This document shows, piece by piece, positions 1-10,950 of a DNA stretch of 64,000 nt; within the stretch, counting starts at the first letter, position 1; the number at the start of each line of letters is the position of its first letter. Where the stretch lies: assembly GCA_037013495.1 (NCBI GenBank), contig JAZDXN010000029.1, positions 1,686,501 to 1,750,500 of the forward strand, given 5' to 3'. Below the pieces are notes generated by a model. That model saw only the letters and a list, made by a program, of their open reading frames with translations. It ran no database searches and was not told the origin of the DNA. This stretch comes from Hippophae tibetana (Eukaryota; Streptophyta; Magnoliopsida; Rosales; Elaeagnaceae). The position numbers and the translations under genes are program-made.

Positions 1-1
1 A

Positions 2-1138
2 AGGTGTGTCCCAAGGGAAGAAATTGAAAATATACTTAAACATTGTCATTCTTCAGCCTACGGAGGCCATTTTGGTAGAGAAAGAACAGCAGCTAAGGTT
101 CTTCAATCTGGTTTTTACTGGCCAAATCTGTTTAAGGATACACATTCCTTTGTTTCACAATGTGACAGGTGCCAAAGAGTAGGTAACATTTCTAAGAAAC
201 ACGAGATGCCTCTAAACAATATTCTTGAGGTAGAAATATTTGATGTCTGGGGAATTGATTTCATGGGGCCGTTTGTCTCTTCTTACAACAATCTCTACAT
301 TCTGGTAGCTGTGGATTATGTTTCTAAATGGGTAGAGGCAATTCCCTTGCCTACCAATGATTCTAAAGTAGTGTTAAATTTTCTAAAGAAAAACATTTTT
401 ACTCGTTTTGGCACCCCAAGGGCAATCATAAGCGATGGGGGAACTCATTTTTGCAACAAATATTTTGACACCCTCCTTGCTAAATACGGTGTCTCTCACA
501 AGGTCGCAACTGCTTACCATCCTCAAACTAGTGGACAAGTGGAGATATCAAACAGAGAGGTGAAGAGGATCTTGGAGAAAACGGTAAATCCTTCAAGGAA
601 GGATTGGTTTAAAAGGTTGGATGATGCACTCTGGGCATACCGAACAGCATATAAGACACCCATTGGGATGTCCCCATATCGGTTAGTGTTTGGAAAAGCT
701 TGTCATCTCCCGGTTGAATTAGAGCACCATGCGTATTGGGCTATCAAAAATTTAAATTTTGATTTAGGAGCCGCTGGCGAAAAACGTCTCCTACAACTCA
801 ATGAGATGGACGAGATTCGTTTACACGCTTATGAAAATGCTGAGATTTATAAGGAAAAAACGAAGAGGTGGCATGACAACAAAATCTTGCATCGACACTT
901 TGAACCAGGACAGAAAGTACTCCTCTTCAACTCTCGTTTGAAGTTCTTCTCGGGAAAATTGAAATCTAAGTGGTCAGGGCCTTTCATTATTATCAAGGTA
1001 CACCCATATGGAGCTGTTGAGATTAAAGGTGAAGAAGCACAAAACAGCTTCCAAGTGAACGGGCAAAGACTCAAACATTATTGGGGGGGTGACATTGATC
1101 GTCAAAAGTCCACCATTTTCTTATCCGATCCAACCTAA
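2..1138 (+). pseudogene. Ty3/gypsy (Athila-type) integrase, 3' end of pol, cut by window edge
   Basis: Integrase inserts retrotransposon cDNA into nuclear DNA. The frame is open from base 2 (378 codons visible, TAA at 1136-1138), so the true start lies off-window. The N-terminal zinc finger is complete: His16 and His23, then Cys54-x2-Cys57. The catalytic core shows Asp86 (GIDFMGP), Asp145 (ISDGGTHF) and Glu181 (GQVEISNRE), with the normal 35-residue gap between the last two. A C-terminal domain follows ([27 protein letters not shown]) with no chromodomain. No stop interrupts it and all three acidic residues are present, so this is the best preserved transposon ORF of the window. It could be functional as a domain; I call it a fragment only because the rest is out of view. 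Confidence 0.9.
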
Positions 1139-1393
1139 ACCAAGGATAAAGGCAGTCAAGCTGATGACTCTAAATCAAGCGCTTCTTGGGAGGCAACCCA
1201 TATGTTTTAATTTTTATTTATTTGTTTATTTTCTTTTAGAACATGTAGTAGTTGCATATTTCTTCATGCTGTTATTTTGTTTTGATAGGTGCAAATCGAA
1301 GGAGGAGAACGCTTTTGGAATTCAATCTCACAAGTCAACTCACCATTCAGGGAAGTTTCTTTTAACACATCTCCTTTGTTCTTTAAATTTCCA

Positions 1394-1411
1394 CACATTG
1401 GGGACAATGTG
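1394..1411 (+). other. Stem-loop upstream of first G-tract
   Basis: Arms CACATTG and CAATGTG pair perfectly over 7 bp around a GGGA loop, followed 8 bases later by TTAAGTTTGGGGGTGTTGA. The same arrangement with a longer, changed stem occurs at 30,286-30,307 on the minus strand. The role is unknown. Confidence 0.6.
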
Positions 1412-2600
1412 CATATTAAGTTTGGGGGTGTTGAAATTAAACTTATTGAAAATATTGCTTGATGTTGTTGCTTGTCTAGTTTTGTTTGTTTGGTTGATCG
1501 AACATTAGAAGATATTTTGCGTTTAATGGTGACCTAAATTTGTTATGTCATTTCTTCATTTTAAGTAATACATAACTCCTGGAAAAATTCGAATATTGTC
1601 TAAGCGATGAATAATTTTTACGTGTGTTTCAGTTTTACAAATTGAAATATTTATGATCACTTGTCTGTAATTTTGAATTGCTATGGTAATTTAGAAAATG
1701 TTTATGTGAGTACGGGATTCGATTGATATATGTGGTATCACAACTCTTAGAATTTATTTGATTTTCTCTCGAGGCGAAATTATAGATAACATTTAACTAC
1801 GAAAATGATTTAGGCCATCTTTGGATCGTTTGAGCCTTTCTATCTACCTTCATATACTTTATCCATAGTATACCCCTTTGAGCTACAAATTTCTATATAT
1901 ATTTTTATTTCATTTCAAAGCCTACTAAAATATATATATATATATACATGTGGAGATATGTCCATTTTTCTTATCAAACTAACATGTGACAATTGTTAGT
2001 AAATATTGAATTATATATCGAAAAAAAAGAAAAAAAAAACAACAAAAAAAAAAGAAGAAAAAAAAAAAAACAAAAACAAAAAAAAAACAACAAAAAAAAC
2101 AGAAAGGGTTATTGTATGTGATGTTAAATCCCAAATTGGGAAATATTTATTGTGATGATAGAAAATCTCTTGTTTCAATCCTAAAATGTTTAGGAAAAGT
2201 TGAGCCAAATATATCCTTTATCCTACCTTTACCTAAGCCATACATTACAAGCTTAATTAAGTCCTATTGATTTTTGGTTGTGTTTGTCTACATTAGTGGA
2301 GAGAGAAATGAAAAATAAACGTATGAGATTTGTGATTTCATCAAAATCGGTTTGATTTTATATTTGCATAAACTGATCCGGATTGCATGCGATTAAAAAT
2401 GAAAAGACTTTACACACACTACAATTCATTGTGAAAATGGAATATATTTGAAATTGATTTTGATACTTAGATAAAATTCTTTTATTTCTTTGAGTTATGT
2501 AAATTGGAATGACCAAAAAGAAATATTTTGAAAATCACTATTTTAAATGCATTTATCTTTGTTTTATTTCTTTTCGTTTGCTTGAGGACTAGCAAAAACT

Positions 2601-2612
2601 TAAGTTTGGGGG
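2601..2612 (+). other. Polypurine tract of the Athila-type element
   Basis: A purine-rich run ending in GGGGG directly precedes the TGTTGATAAC start of the LTR, the expected place for the plus-strand primer. The same 19-base string (TTAAGTTTGGGGGTGTTGA) already occurs at 1418-1436, so this element has two copies of its PPT context. Confidence 0.7.
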
Positions 2613-4657
2613 TGTTGATAACTGTATTTTATATAGTTATTTTCACATATTTTATTAATTAAAACTGCTATGTTCTTAATGTTTTTAGTTAATTTTAGTT
2701 TAATAAATTAATATTTATTGTTTTTATTTTATTTTAATAAAAATTAAATAATTTGTATCGAAAACGTACTTAATTGCAAATATATATCCAAAAATATAAT
2801 TTCAAATAAAAGAGTGTTTAATTGCAATTTGTAAAAGTCAAAAATATAATTTAAATTAAAATTGGGCTTAATTTTAATTATTGAAAGTTTAAAAAATTTA
2901 ATTTAAATTACCAAAAGGGCTATATTGCAATTAAACAAAGTTTAAAATGGAATTTGAAATATATTTGTGGGTGAAAATATAATTAAATAAAAATAAGTTT
3001 TCTGCGCAGGTGAATAATTCCACGCGACATCATCCACGGTTCAATGTGGACCGTCAGATCAACGCAGAAACGGTTAGGATGGGCGCGTGTTCTTCAAACC
3101 CGACCAAGGAGAGTGGGAGCAGAAATTTACCTCACACGGCGCGGCGCCCGAGTGGGACCCACTGGCCGCGAAGACTGGCGTGCAGGTTGGGTCCCACATG
3201 TCGGCTGCGCAGAATTCCCCGAGGCGCATCGCTCACCGTTGGATCCGTTGAACGGTCCAGATTGAAACACGTGGTTCCAGCTGTCGCGCACCGAGCCGCT
3301 ACTCGACATGTTCCCGTGCATTGCGCAGCATCGTTTCTCCATGAGCCCGACCTGCACGTCCAATGAAACGCTGCCACGTGTCTCTGAATTGCTCGCAGCC
3401 AATCACATAGCGACACGTGGCATGCGTATAAGAAAAAAAAATTAGAAACGCGCAGAATTGTTTTCACGCGTGATATTTTTTTATTCCCCCCATGTATTCG
3501 TGTCCCCCGCTATTTAATTAAAAAAATAATATAACAATATTAAAAAAAAAAAAAAATTAAATAGTGGGGGATATATTTAACGGGATTATTTTTCATTTTG
3601 GACGCGTTTTTAGTTTTCTTTTTTTCGCAGAATCCTCTCTTCTTCATTGTTTTCATTTTTTTGTACAGAGAGTTTTTCTCTCAAAAATTTGTGAAGGATT
3701 TTCGAGTTCTTCTACCTATTTTGATTATTTCCTCTTAAGAAGTATTATTTTTCCCTCTCTGCGTGTCTCTTTTACACGCAGAAAATTTTATTTTAACATT
3801 TTTGTGTTGTATTCTCTTAGGGAAATTACAGAGAAAGAGGTTGATGAAGAAGAATGAAATGGAAGAAATTAGTTTTCATTGAGGAATCCTGAAAGAGTTT
3901 CTCCTAACTCATTTTCTTTTAATATTTTGTTTCTCTGCAATGTTTTATTTTTGTGGTGTTGTAATTTTAATTTCTGCTATGAACTAATATATTCGTTCTA
4001 GGGTTGCAGTACTACGTAAATTATGAAACTAGAAGTAATTATTTTTGAATGATTTATGGAACTGTTTTGAGTTGTTTATTTTATCTGCTTAAAATGTTTT
4101 TAATAATCGGAAGATTAATTAACTGATATGTGACATTTAAATAAACTTGAAAAAGGAATTTATGTGGGGTGCTCGGGATAAAATAACGCATATACATAAG
4201 GGATAGAAATATACTTTTATTGTATGTGTAACTTTTGAGAACTCAGAACTTAATAAATCTGATTGAAATTAATTCTCATAGGAATATAGTGAATCATTTT
4301 AACTGGATGTGTCTGTATGGAGCTTGAAAGAGATATATGGATAAAGTAGGAGTTCTTGGTTAATAACTTAAAACAGAAGAACATAAATCAAGAGAGAATA
4401 AAATATTCAAGTGAATTAATTTGGGTAAACTGCAATCCTAGAATTTTCATAAAAATTGTTAAAAAGAAAAAAAAAAGTATTGATTAAGTCAAACTGCATA
4501 AAATTATTGATTGTTTGAATAAAATTAGATTTAAATAATTTTAGTAATTAACAAGAGTTTGTAACATTTCTCTGTGGGAACGATAATTTATTTATCATAT
4601 TATTACTTGAGACCGTGTATACTTGCACGTTTTTTGTGTGTTGTAAAACACACAACA
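2613..4657 (+). repeat. 3' LTR of the Athila-type gypsy element
   Basis: The LTR starts TGTTG right after the polypurine tract. It is judged to end at CAACA (4653-4657), giving a terminal inverted repeat TGTTG/CAACA and a length near 2.05 kb. The end region, with gggaacgataatttat and ttacttgagaccgtgtatacttgcacg, matches the standard 3' end of Athila LTRs. Beyond 4657 the sequence continues as a different element's reading frame, which supports this border. The 5' LTR lies outside the window, so the target duplication cannot be checked. Confidence 0.75.
3000..3432 (+). promoter_or_regulatory. GC-rich U3 segment with three G-boxes
   Basis: In an otherwise AT-rich LTR this segment is strikingly GC-rich. 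It carries three perfect CACGTG G-boxes at 3268-3273, 3375-3380 and 3414-3419, the last followed by a TATA-like gcgtataag at 3424-3432. G-boxes bind bZIP and bHLH factors, many of them stress, light or ABA responsive. Several overlapping open frames across 3010-3467 on both strands are a side effect of the high GC content and are not called. Confidence 0.55.
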
Positions 4658-6343
4658 CACCATTCAAAAGTGGACTCAGGTGTCCATTTCCTAGAATGAT
4701 AGCCCTTTCCCTCCATACCTTTGATATCAATCCTACCCAAGTGAATCATAATGGATGGTAGACTTTTATGTGTCTCTTTGTTGTTATTGGTGAACACGAA
4801 GTAGAACTGACAAAGGATGAAATTTGAAGCATGTATTGCTTAAAGTGGAACAACTTGGACAAGGGAATGGTGTATATACTATGCATTATTGGGCATGGGT
4901 TACATCTTAAACTCCTAGACAGTACACCATGTTGGAAGGATAAGTATTTCTATATAATTGGGGACGTTTCAAGTAATGGGGTCAATTTACCAATCCACCA
5001 TACTTGGAATAATCACTTCAATACCATCCAACCTTGTGCGACTAAGTTGATGAAAAAATTGGGTCCACATGGAAAGGAAAAAATGAGGAGGATCGAGCTA
5101 CCAAACACCTCGAGTGAAGTTTATCTAGAAATATTAATTGTAACTCGTTTGACAAAATCAAGGGTGTGGAGTGAATACACTACAGAGTATTCAGCTCATT
5201 TGTTATTAACAAAGTGAATATATTAGTTTGTTATCTATACTTTCAGAATGAACTTTTCTTTCAACTTTTTTTATAGGTATGGACTACTCGCAGATCGACC
5301 TTGAACATTTAATAGGGCTATGTGTTCAAGATTTGGTACCCATCTATCCACATCTAGTAACTATGTCACCTTTACCAACTAAGGAATCAGGTCCTCTGAT
5401 GGTACCAATTGAGGTTGCACCCCATCCTATTGTGTTTGATCAACTGGTTTCTGGCCAACTAGATCCTTATCCATCCACTAGACATAAGACCTCAAAGAAG
5501 ATAAAGGCTATGAAGGAATATGCATCTGGTATGGAAGCTATGGGTATAGATGATGAAGTCATCTTGAAAGGATCTATGGTATTAGATACCTCAGTTACAT
5601 ATTTTAATAAGGTAATTTTGGTTGGAATGACTTAAAAAGGGACCTGTACCATCATTTTGGTACTGAGATTGGGAGGTCTAAAGTCATAATAGCTCGTAGA
5701 TAAGAGGGTGGCTTTAAGATGGAGCTTAAGGTTGATCATTTAATCAAGGTGAGTTATATAGACTTGGATGATTATTTACAATTTAATTGACTATTACTAA
5801 TTTTTTTGTATGTAGATATTATGCTTATCTAGAGAGGGTGAGTTGTCCCTCTAGGTTATAAATGCGAGGTGCAAGCTAGCCGCCTATAGATCACCTAGTA
5901 TCAAAGGGTTGTGGAAGATAAGGATGCCCTTATTGCTAGATATGAGGCCAAATTTTTAAAATTAGAAGGCAATCTTTTGGACAAATCTAAGAAGCTAAAA
6001 AAAGGGGCATCTATTGCTTTGAGCAAGGGAAATAGGCTAGTCATCTCGAGTTGATAGCTGAGAAGTATGAGAAAAATGCAAATGAAGCTAAGAAGAAGGC
6101 TAACACATTACAAAGTCATATTAATTCATTTTCAGATCAAATGATGTCACTTTTAAATCTCGTGGAAACTTTGAAAGCAAAGTGCACCAAAGCCTACTGG
6201 AATAGTGTGAGTTTTGCGGTCAGTGGCCTTAAAACTCATATCGAGAAGTTGGACTTGACAGTGCCTTATTTTACTTTAATGCATGCCTTCCAAAGTAGTC
6301 ATTCTAAAGCATCCCTAGCCAACACCCTGCAACCTTCACCTTG
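4658..6343 (+). pseudogene. Antisense ORF of the Tat-type element, coiled coil, probably spliced
   Basis: It runs opposite to gag-pol. From 4663 the frame reads FKSGLRCPFPRM, then NPTQVNHNGW, later DKGMVYI and CWKDKYFYI, the pattern of the plant 'putative gypsy-type transposon' domain that marks these extra ORFs. In-frame stops fall near 4759-4761 (where Trp-stop follows NGW) and 4816-4818. A clean intron candidate is 5749-5815 (AAG|GTGAGT to TATGTAG). Another at about 5214-5276 has good borders but does not keep frame, so it is doubtful. After 5890 the product is Lys/Glu-rich coiled coil (IARYEAKFLKLEG, AEKYEKNANEAKKKAN) to the stop at 6342. The N-terminus is removed by the insertion ending at 4657. 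Function unknown. Confidence 0.6.
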
Positions 6344-6633
6344 AGGAAAACATGACATAATTGACACCCAACTAAAAAGCGCATTAGAAGAAGCAACACC
6401 GTAGGAAATACCCCATTTTAGTTTTGTTTTATTATGATGTCATTTTCAAGACAATGTAATTTTGGATGTGCTTGATATAATAGAGTTTTTGGAATTTGGA
6501 ACTTAGCATTTAATTGCTTAGTGTGGATTTATATTTAAAAGTTTTCATAGCATTTGTGTTTGATTGTATCCTATGAAGTTTTGAATTTTTTAGAGTGTAA
6601 GAGGCCATTTATGGAATTAATCCAACATGTTTT

Positions 6634-7476
6634 TTGTTAGTGTGTTTGGAGGTTAGTGTGTTTAGAGGTCAAATGAATTACAACCAAGTAAACCTAGACG
6701 ACCTGATTGAAACGGGGTCATGTTTTTTGTGTACCTCGGATATCACTTGGAAAGTTACAAACAAAATTACTATTGTTGTAAAGGATCCTGCCTCGCCCTC
6801 CCTTAGTGAGGAAGTGAAAAAAATCATCCCCGATGTCTATGTGGGGAGGAAAATCTCAAAGTCCCAAGCATTCCCTTCACACCTTGCTCATCACCTCATT
6901 ATTGAAACACAAGTTTATCTCCTTAAGTAGACCAGATCACAACCTCTTCCAAAATGGAGAGTAGGTTGGATAAAACCCTAGCTTAAAGTGGGAAGTGAGT
7001 TGATGTAGGTTTACAAATAGGCCATGGTACATCAAATTTAGGTCATGCTAAACATTTTTTCCAAATTAGGGGACAATATCATCCCATTAAAAAGTATATA
7101 CCCTATTAAACGAGAATGAGGTGAGGGTAGTGGCATCAAAGACTTGTTGAAAATCGAGATGTTTAAGAATCCCCTTGATCAAGATGATTTGTATCACCAT
7201 TTTAGGTTGCCTACAGATTGTTCCTCAATTTATATAGCTTTTAAGCAAGAGAAAGGGATGATCTGGCATATGATGGCCACACGTGTGCTTGATGTAAGAA
7301 ATTTAAAATTTTAGTAATTTTTACATAGTGGCAAGTTATTTTGCATAGTCGTGAGTTATAATATTTATTGCACTAATTTGTTGTGGCAGGCCATAGCTCT
7401 TGGAAAAGATTTAGAGAAAGAGGCAGAAATATGTTGTAAAGTGGTAGAGTTTAGGAACAAAAATTATGTAGATTAA
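6634..7476 (+). pseudogene. Second antisense ORF of the Tat-type element, two or more exons
   Basis: The segment 6634-6930 is open and contains MNYNQVNLDDLIE, which resembles MDYSQIDLEHLIG at 5279 and so suggests an internal duplication. A later exon ending at 7293 reads KDLLKIEMFKNPLDQDDLY and then FRLPTDCSS. It joins through a clear 96-bp intron, 7294-7389 (GAT|GTAAGA to TGGCAG|GCC), to AIALGKDLEKEAEI, with stop TAA at 7474-7476. The frame is kept across the splice. The 5' limit and the link between 6930 and 7134 are unclear and contain stops. No known catalytic domain is visible. Confidence 0.5.
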
Positions 7477-7740
7477 TGACTCTCTATGGAGATTTGGAGC
7501 AAAATTTGGAAGAAATGCATAATTAATTAAAGATTTCCCCTAATAAGCGAGATAAATACGGGTAATGAGATGATTTTCCCAGGTTGGTAGAGTACTAGAA
7601 ACATAGGGCTCTTGAGAAAATAGCACGTCTTGTATTGTATTTGTAATAAATTGTTTTCTTAAAGAATGTAATGCCATTTGAAATGATGGAACAATATATT
7701 GATGTATCTCATGCATAATTTTATATTGTTGAAATGAATA
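7477..7740. other. Non-coding spacer
   Basis: AT-rich sequence between the antisense ORF stop and the tandem array. I see no gene or clear signal here. Confidence 0.5.
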
Positions 7741-8650
7741 TCTGGTTCATTTATTTGGGTTGTATCCCTTGGGTTGTGTCCCATATCTTAAGTGGGAGGT
7801 CAGTTGACTCTTCCCTCCTACCATGAGGCATGGGATGCATTCCATAGCCTAAGCGGGTAGGAGGGTCAGTTGATTCCTTCCTCCGGCTTGGGGGTCATCA
7901 CGTTGATTTTTCACGAGATAGAAGACATATAAGGGTGAAATTGAATCCAACCCTCAAAGGTTGTTCTAAAGAAAAGGTTCGATGTGGAACTCAATGATAT
8001 TTTATAGGACTTATCCCACTTCTCAAGTAGGGGGAAGGAATCGAGTGACTTATTTCTCCTAACATGAGACATGGGATGTATCCCGCAACCTAAGTAGGTG
8101 GTCAGTTGACTCTTTCCTCTGACTTGGAGGTTACCACGTTGATTTTTCATAAGATAGGAGACATATAAGGGTGAAATTGAATCCAACCTCTAAATTCAGT
8201 CCTAAAGATGAGGTTCATTATGGAACTCAAGGCATTTTTTTGGGACTTAGCCCGCTTCTCAAGTGTGGGGGTCAATTGACTCTTTCTTATTAACATGATC
8301 CATGTGACATATCATGCAGCCCATGTGGGGGTCAGTTGATTCCTTTCTCCTACTTGGGGGTTACCACATTGATTTTCCACGAGATAGGCCATATGTAAGG
8401 GTGAAAAGGTTCATTGTGGAACTCAAGGCTCTTTCTTAGGACTTATCCCACTTCTCAAGCGGGGGGTCAATTGACTCCTTCCTCCTAACATAAGGCATAT
8501 GATGTATCTCACAACCTAAGTGGGGGGGTCATTTGACACTTTCCTCTACTTGGGGTCACTACATTGAATTTTCATGAGATAGGAGACATATAAGGGTGAA
8601 AATGAATGCAACCCCTAAATGCAGTCCTAAAGAGAAGGTTAAAAAACGCC
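7741..8650. repeat. Tandem array, about four units of ~232 bp
   Basis: Landmark strings recur in step: acatataagggtgaa near 7925, 8160 and 8586 with a variant (catatgtaagggtgaa) near 8390; also 'cagttgactc', 'acttctcaag' and 'cacgagatag'. Spacings are about 234, 231 and 196 bp; the last unit lacks a ~36-bp piece. The array lies just 3' of integrase, the usual place for tandem repeats in Tat-type elements. G-runs such as gggggg and the complementary pyrimidine tracts repeat with each unit. Confidence 0.8.
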
Positions 8651-9960
8651 TAACCCTCGGATTAATTGTTGTTCATTATTATATAACATAGTAATGCCCT
8701 TAGAATAATTTTTTTCTTCATATATTGATCATAAAGTTTCATACATAGTATTTTTGGAGATATTCCGCATTCAAACTTAGCTCCTTCCTTACGCCATCAT
8801 TTTCTATCAAATAAGACCCTCATAGAGTAATATCATATACTCTATATGGGCCTTCCCATACCACGACAAATTTTTGATGGGTAGTTTCAAATTTTTTTTC
8901 CCAATTCTTTTTGCAAGACCGGTGACTCACTCCCTGATATTGAAATTCTTGTGTTTAACCGACATGTTATATGATTTTTGGATTATTCTCTGTTGTGATT
9001 CAATGCATATCAAGGTTTTTTCCCTTTTTTTCTACCACCAATATGAGATATTCCTCTCATAGGTGGTCATTATTTTCTTGCATGATCCTTGATCTCAGAG
9101 TAAGCTCATGCATCTTGGACGATATAACTTCTTCAATGCCATAGACGAGAGAAAAAGGACTTTCCCCCATTGATGCTCTAGGGGTGGTTCTTGTATCCCA
9201 ATGAACACTTGGAAATTCATCCACCCATTTACCCTTTGCTCTTCTTGATGTTTCTACAATACCTTGATAAGTTTGTTGTTTGATGACTCTGCTTGACTGT
9301 TTGCTTATGGATGATAAGGGATGGAATGGGAAATCTTGATGCTCATTTCAAAATAGAATGATATTAATTTTCGACTTATGAATTGTTGTCCATTATTAGT
9401 GACCAACTATCGAGGTAAACCATATCTACATATAACATTTTTCCAAATAAGTTTCCGGTCGTCTACCTCTTGATTTCTTACCAATGGTTTAGCCTATATC
9501 CATTAGCTTAGGGTAAGGGGTAAGGGCTCAACAATGTCCAATCTCTATTTTTGAAAGGGCCATAGACTGATAATAGATTTGAAGTCATTGGTTGGCTGAT
9601 ATGGGGTATTATTATATTGTTGGCACTTGTCACATATTTTGACGTGATCCACACAATTTTTGAGAAGGTTTTTCCAATAGTAACCCTATCAGATGATCCG
9701 TTGATAAAGTATTCTTCCTTTAGAGTGAGCTCCATAATGTCTCTCATGTAACTCACTCACCATAATCTAAGCTTCCGATGTGGATAAGCATTTCAGCCAT
9801 TGATGACCATACTTTTTTTGATATAATACCCCTTGGACAATGATGTAATTTTTTGCTTTTGTCACCACCTTACGAGAAAAATCTTAATCCTTTGGTAGGG
9901 TATTGTTGATGATGTATTCCATATATGGAGTCAACCATGAGGTGTGAGTTATAGATTTGA
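8651..9960 (-). pseudogene. Tat-type integrase, broken
   Basis: Minus-strand frames show the integrase in pieces. Around 9160-9250: WDTRTTPRASMGESPFSLVYG, the conserved segment after the third catalytic residue. Around 9300-9410: NNGQQFISRKLISFYF, then HPxANSQAES, with the catalytic Glu retained. The second catalytic Asp of the usual DNGxQF motif is Asn here (AAT near 9391-9398). Stops and frameshifts interrupt it throughout. The zinc-finger side lies near 9508-9756 and is poorly kept. Confidence 0.7.
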
Positions 9961-10950
9961 CATCCGACTAAATTAGATCCCTCCTTCCATCTTCTTGGAT
10001 GATGGGGCTTGATAAAGATGATACATGGATCACTCGTTTTAGATCTGAACTTACCATCAATGCCAAATTGGCCAAAGAGTTGAAATGTATGTTTCCTTCT
10101 CGTGGTATTTGTTTAATTTCGAACATGTCAAAAACAACTCTTTCCTTTTTCACCTATTTCATATAGAGCTTCATCTTCTCTTCCTTGGCCTCAAATTCCT
10201 TATTCACTTGGTTTACTACTAGCCGTGAGTCACTATGAATCAACACCCTTTTGGCGCCCAAAACTATCAATTGCTATAAATCCATGAGAAATGCCTCATA
10301 TTTGGCCACATTGTTAGTTGAGTGGAAAGTGATTCGAAGACATTGTTCTATTAAGGCCCTACTAGAGTGAATATCACTATTACAATTCATGCTCCTTTCA
10401 AATTACTTACCCCATCAATATTTTCCTTCCAAAGATCTAGTGTGGAGATGGGTACGACTATCATAGACGTTGAGTCTGTATTAATTTGTTCATGTATGAA
10501 CTCCTAAGTCCATTCAGTAATAAAATCAGCAAGAGCTTGGCTCTTGATTACCAACAATGCCTTTTAATGTATTTCAAACTTTCTTAACTCAATAGCTATT
10601 TGAGAAAGGCAACTAGCCTAATCTGGCATACCAAGGATATACTTTAAGGGGTGTGACGTGAGGACCACTATTTTTTGGGTTCCAAACTAGTTCCTATGTT
10701 TACGAGTCATCATTCGCATGGTAAATGCCGCCTTATCTTATGAAGGATATAATTATTGTGCTCATGTTATGTAATGGCTTACACAGTATACAAGATGTTG
10801 TTTTCCTTCTATATCAACTACCAATACAATGCTGATGGCCTTATTAGTGGAAGATAAGTACATACACAACACCTCTCCTTCAATAGGGTTGATCAAAAGA
10901 GGTGCCTTTCCCAAATAATCTTTAATGAATTGGAAAGCTTGGTCGCAGTC
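9961..10950 (-). pseudogene. RNase H domain of the Tat-type pol, broken
   Basis: RNase H removes the RNA strand during reverse transcription. The best match is 9968-10,153, whose FEIKQIPREGNIHFNSLANLA corresponds to the C-terminal '(Q)IPRxxNxxADxLAxLA' motif of Tat RNase H. The expected Asp (ADALA type) is replaced by Asn-Ser. Upstream (higher coordinates) the pattern continues in changing frames to the RT connection at about 10,950, including a region for the active-site part 'VxxDSRLVVNQ' near 10,200-10,240. Confidence 0.6.

Larger units (their letters stand above)
1139..2612 (+). other. Long 3' non-coding region of the Athila-type element
   Basis: About 1.5 kb lies between the integrase stop and the 3' LTR, as is usual in Athila-type elements. 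No env-like ORF is visible. It holds a stem-loop at 1394-1411, a first G-tract at 1424-1428, a TA run near 1931-1946, and an A-rich block at 2019-2100 whose complement gives a spurious open frame. A stretch near 2250-2310 (taagtcctattgat, then attagtggagagag) also occurs, reversed, at 29,170-29,250 in the other Athila-type element, so the two share this non-coding region. Confidence 0.7.

Noticed and set aside
847..1074. Minus-strand frame of 75 codons inside the integrase
   Set aside because: Shadow of the integrase frame on the other strand; no homology or start signal.
2011..2208. Minus-strand frame with a Phe-rich tract
   Set aside because: Produced by the A-rich block at 2019-2100; low-complexity translation, no start context.
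3010..3467. Four overlapping open frames (73-118 codons) on both strands
   Set aside because: They lie in the GC-rich U3 of an LTR, overlap one another on both strands and match no family; high GC lowers stop frequency by itself.
7741..8650. CRISPR-like array
   Set aside because: Long ~232-bp units without short identical repeats and unique spacers, in a plant nuclear context; it is a tandem repeat of a retrotransposon.
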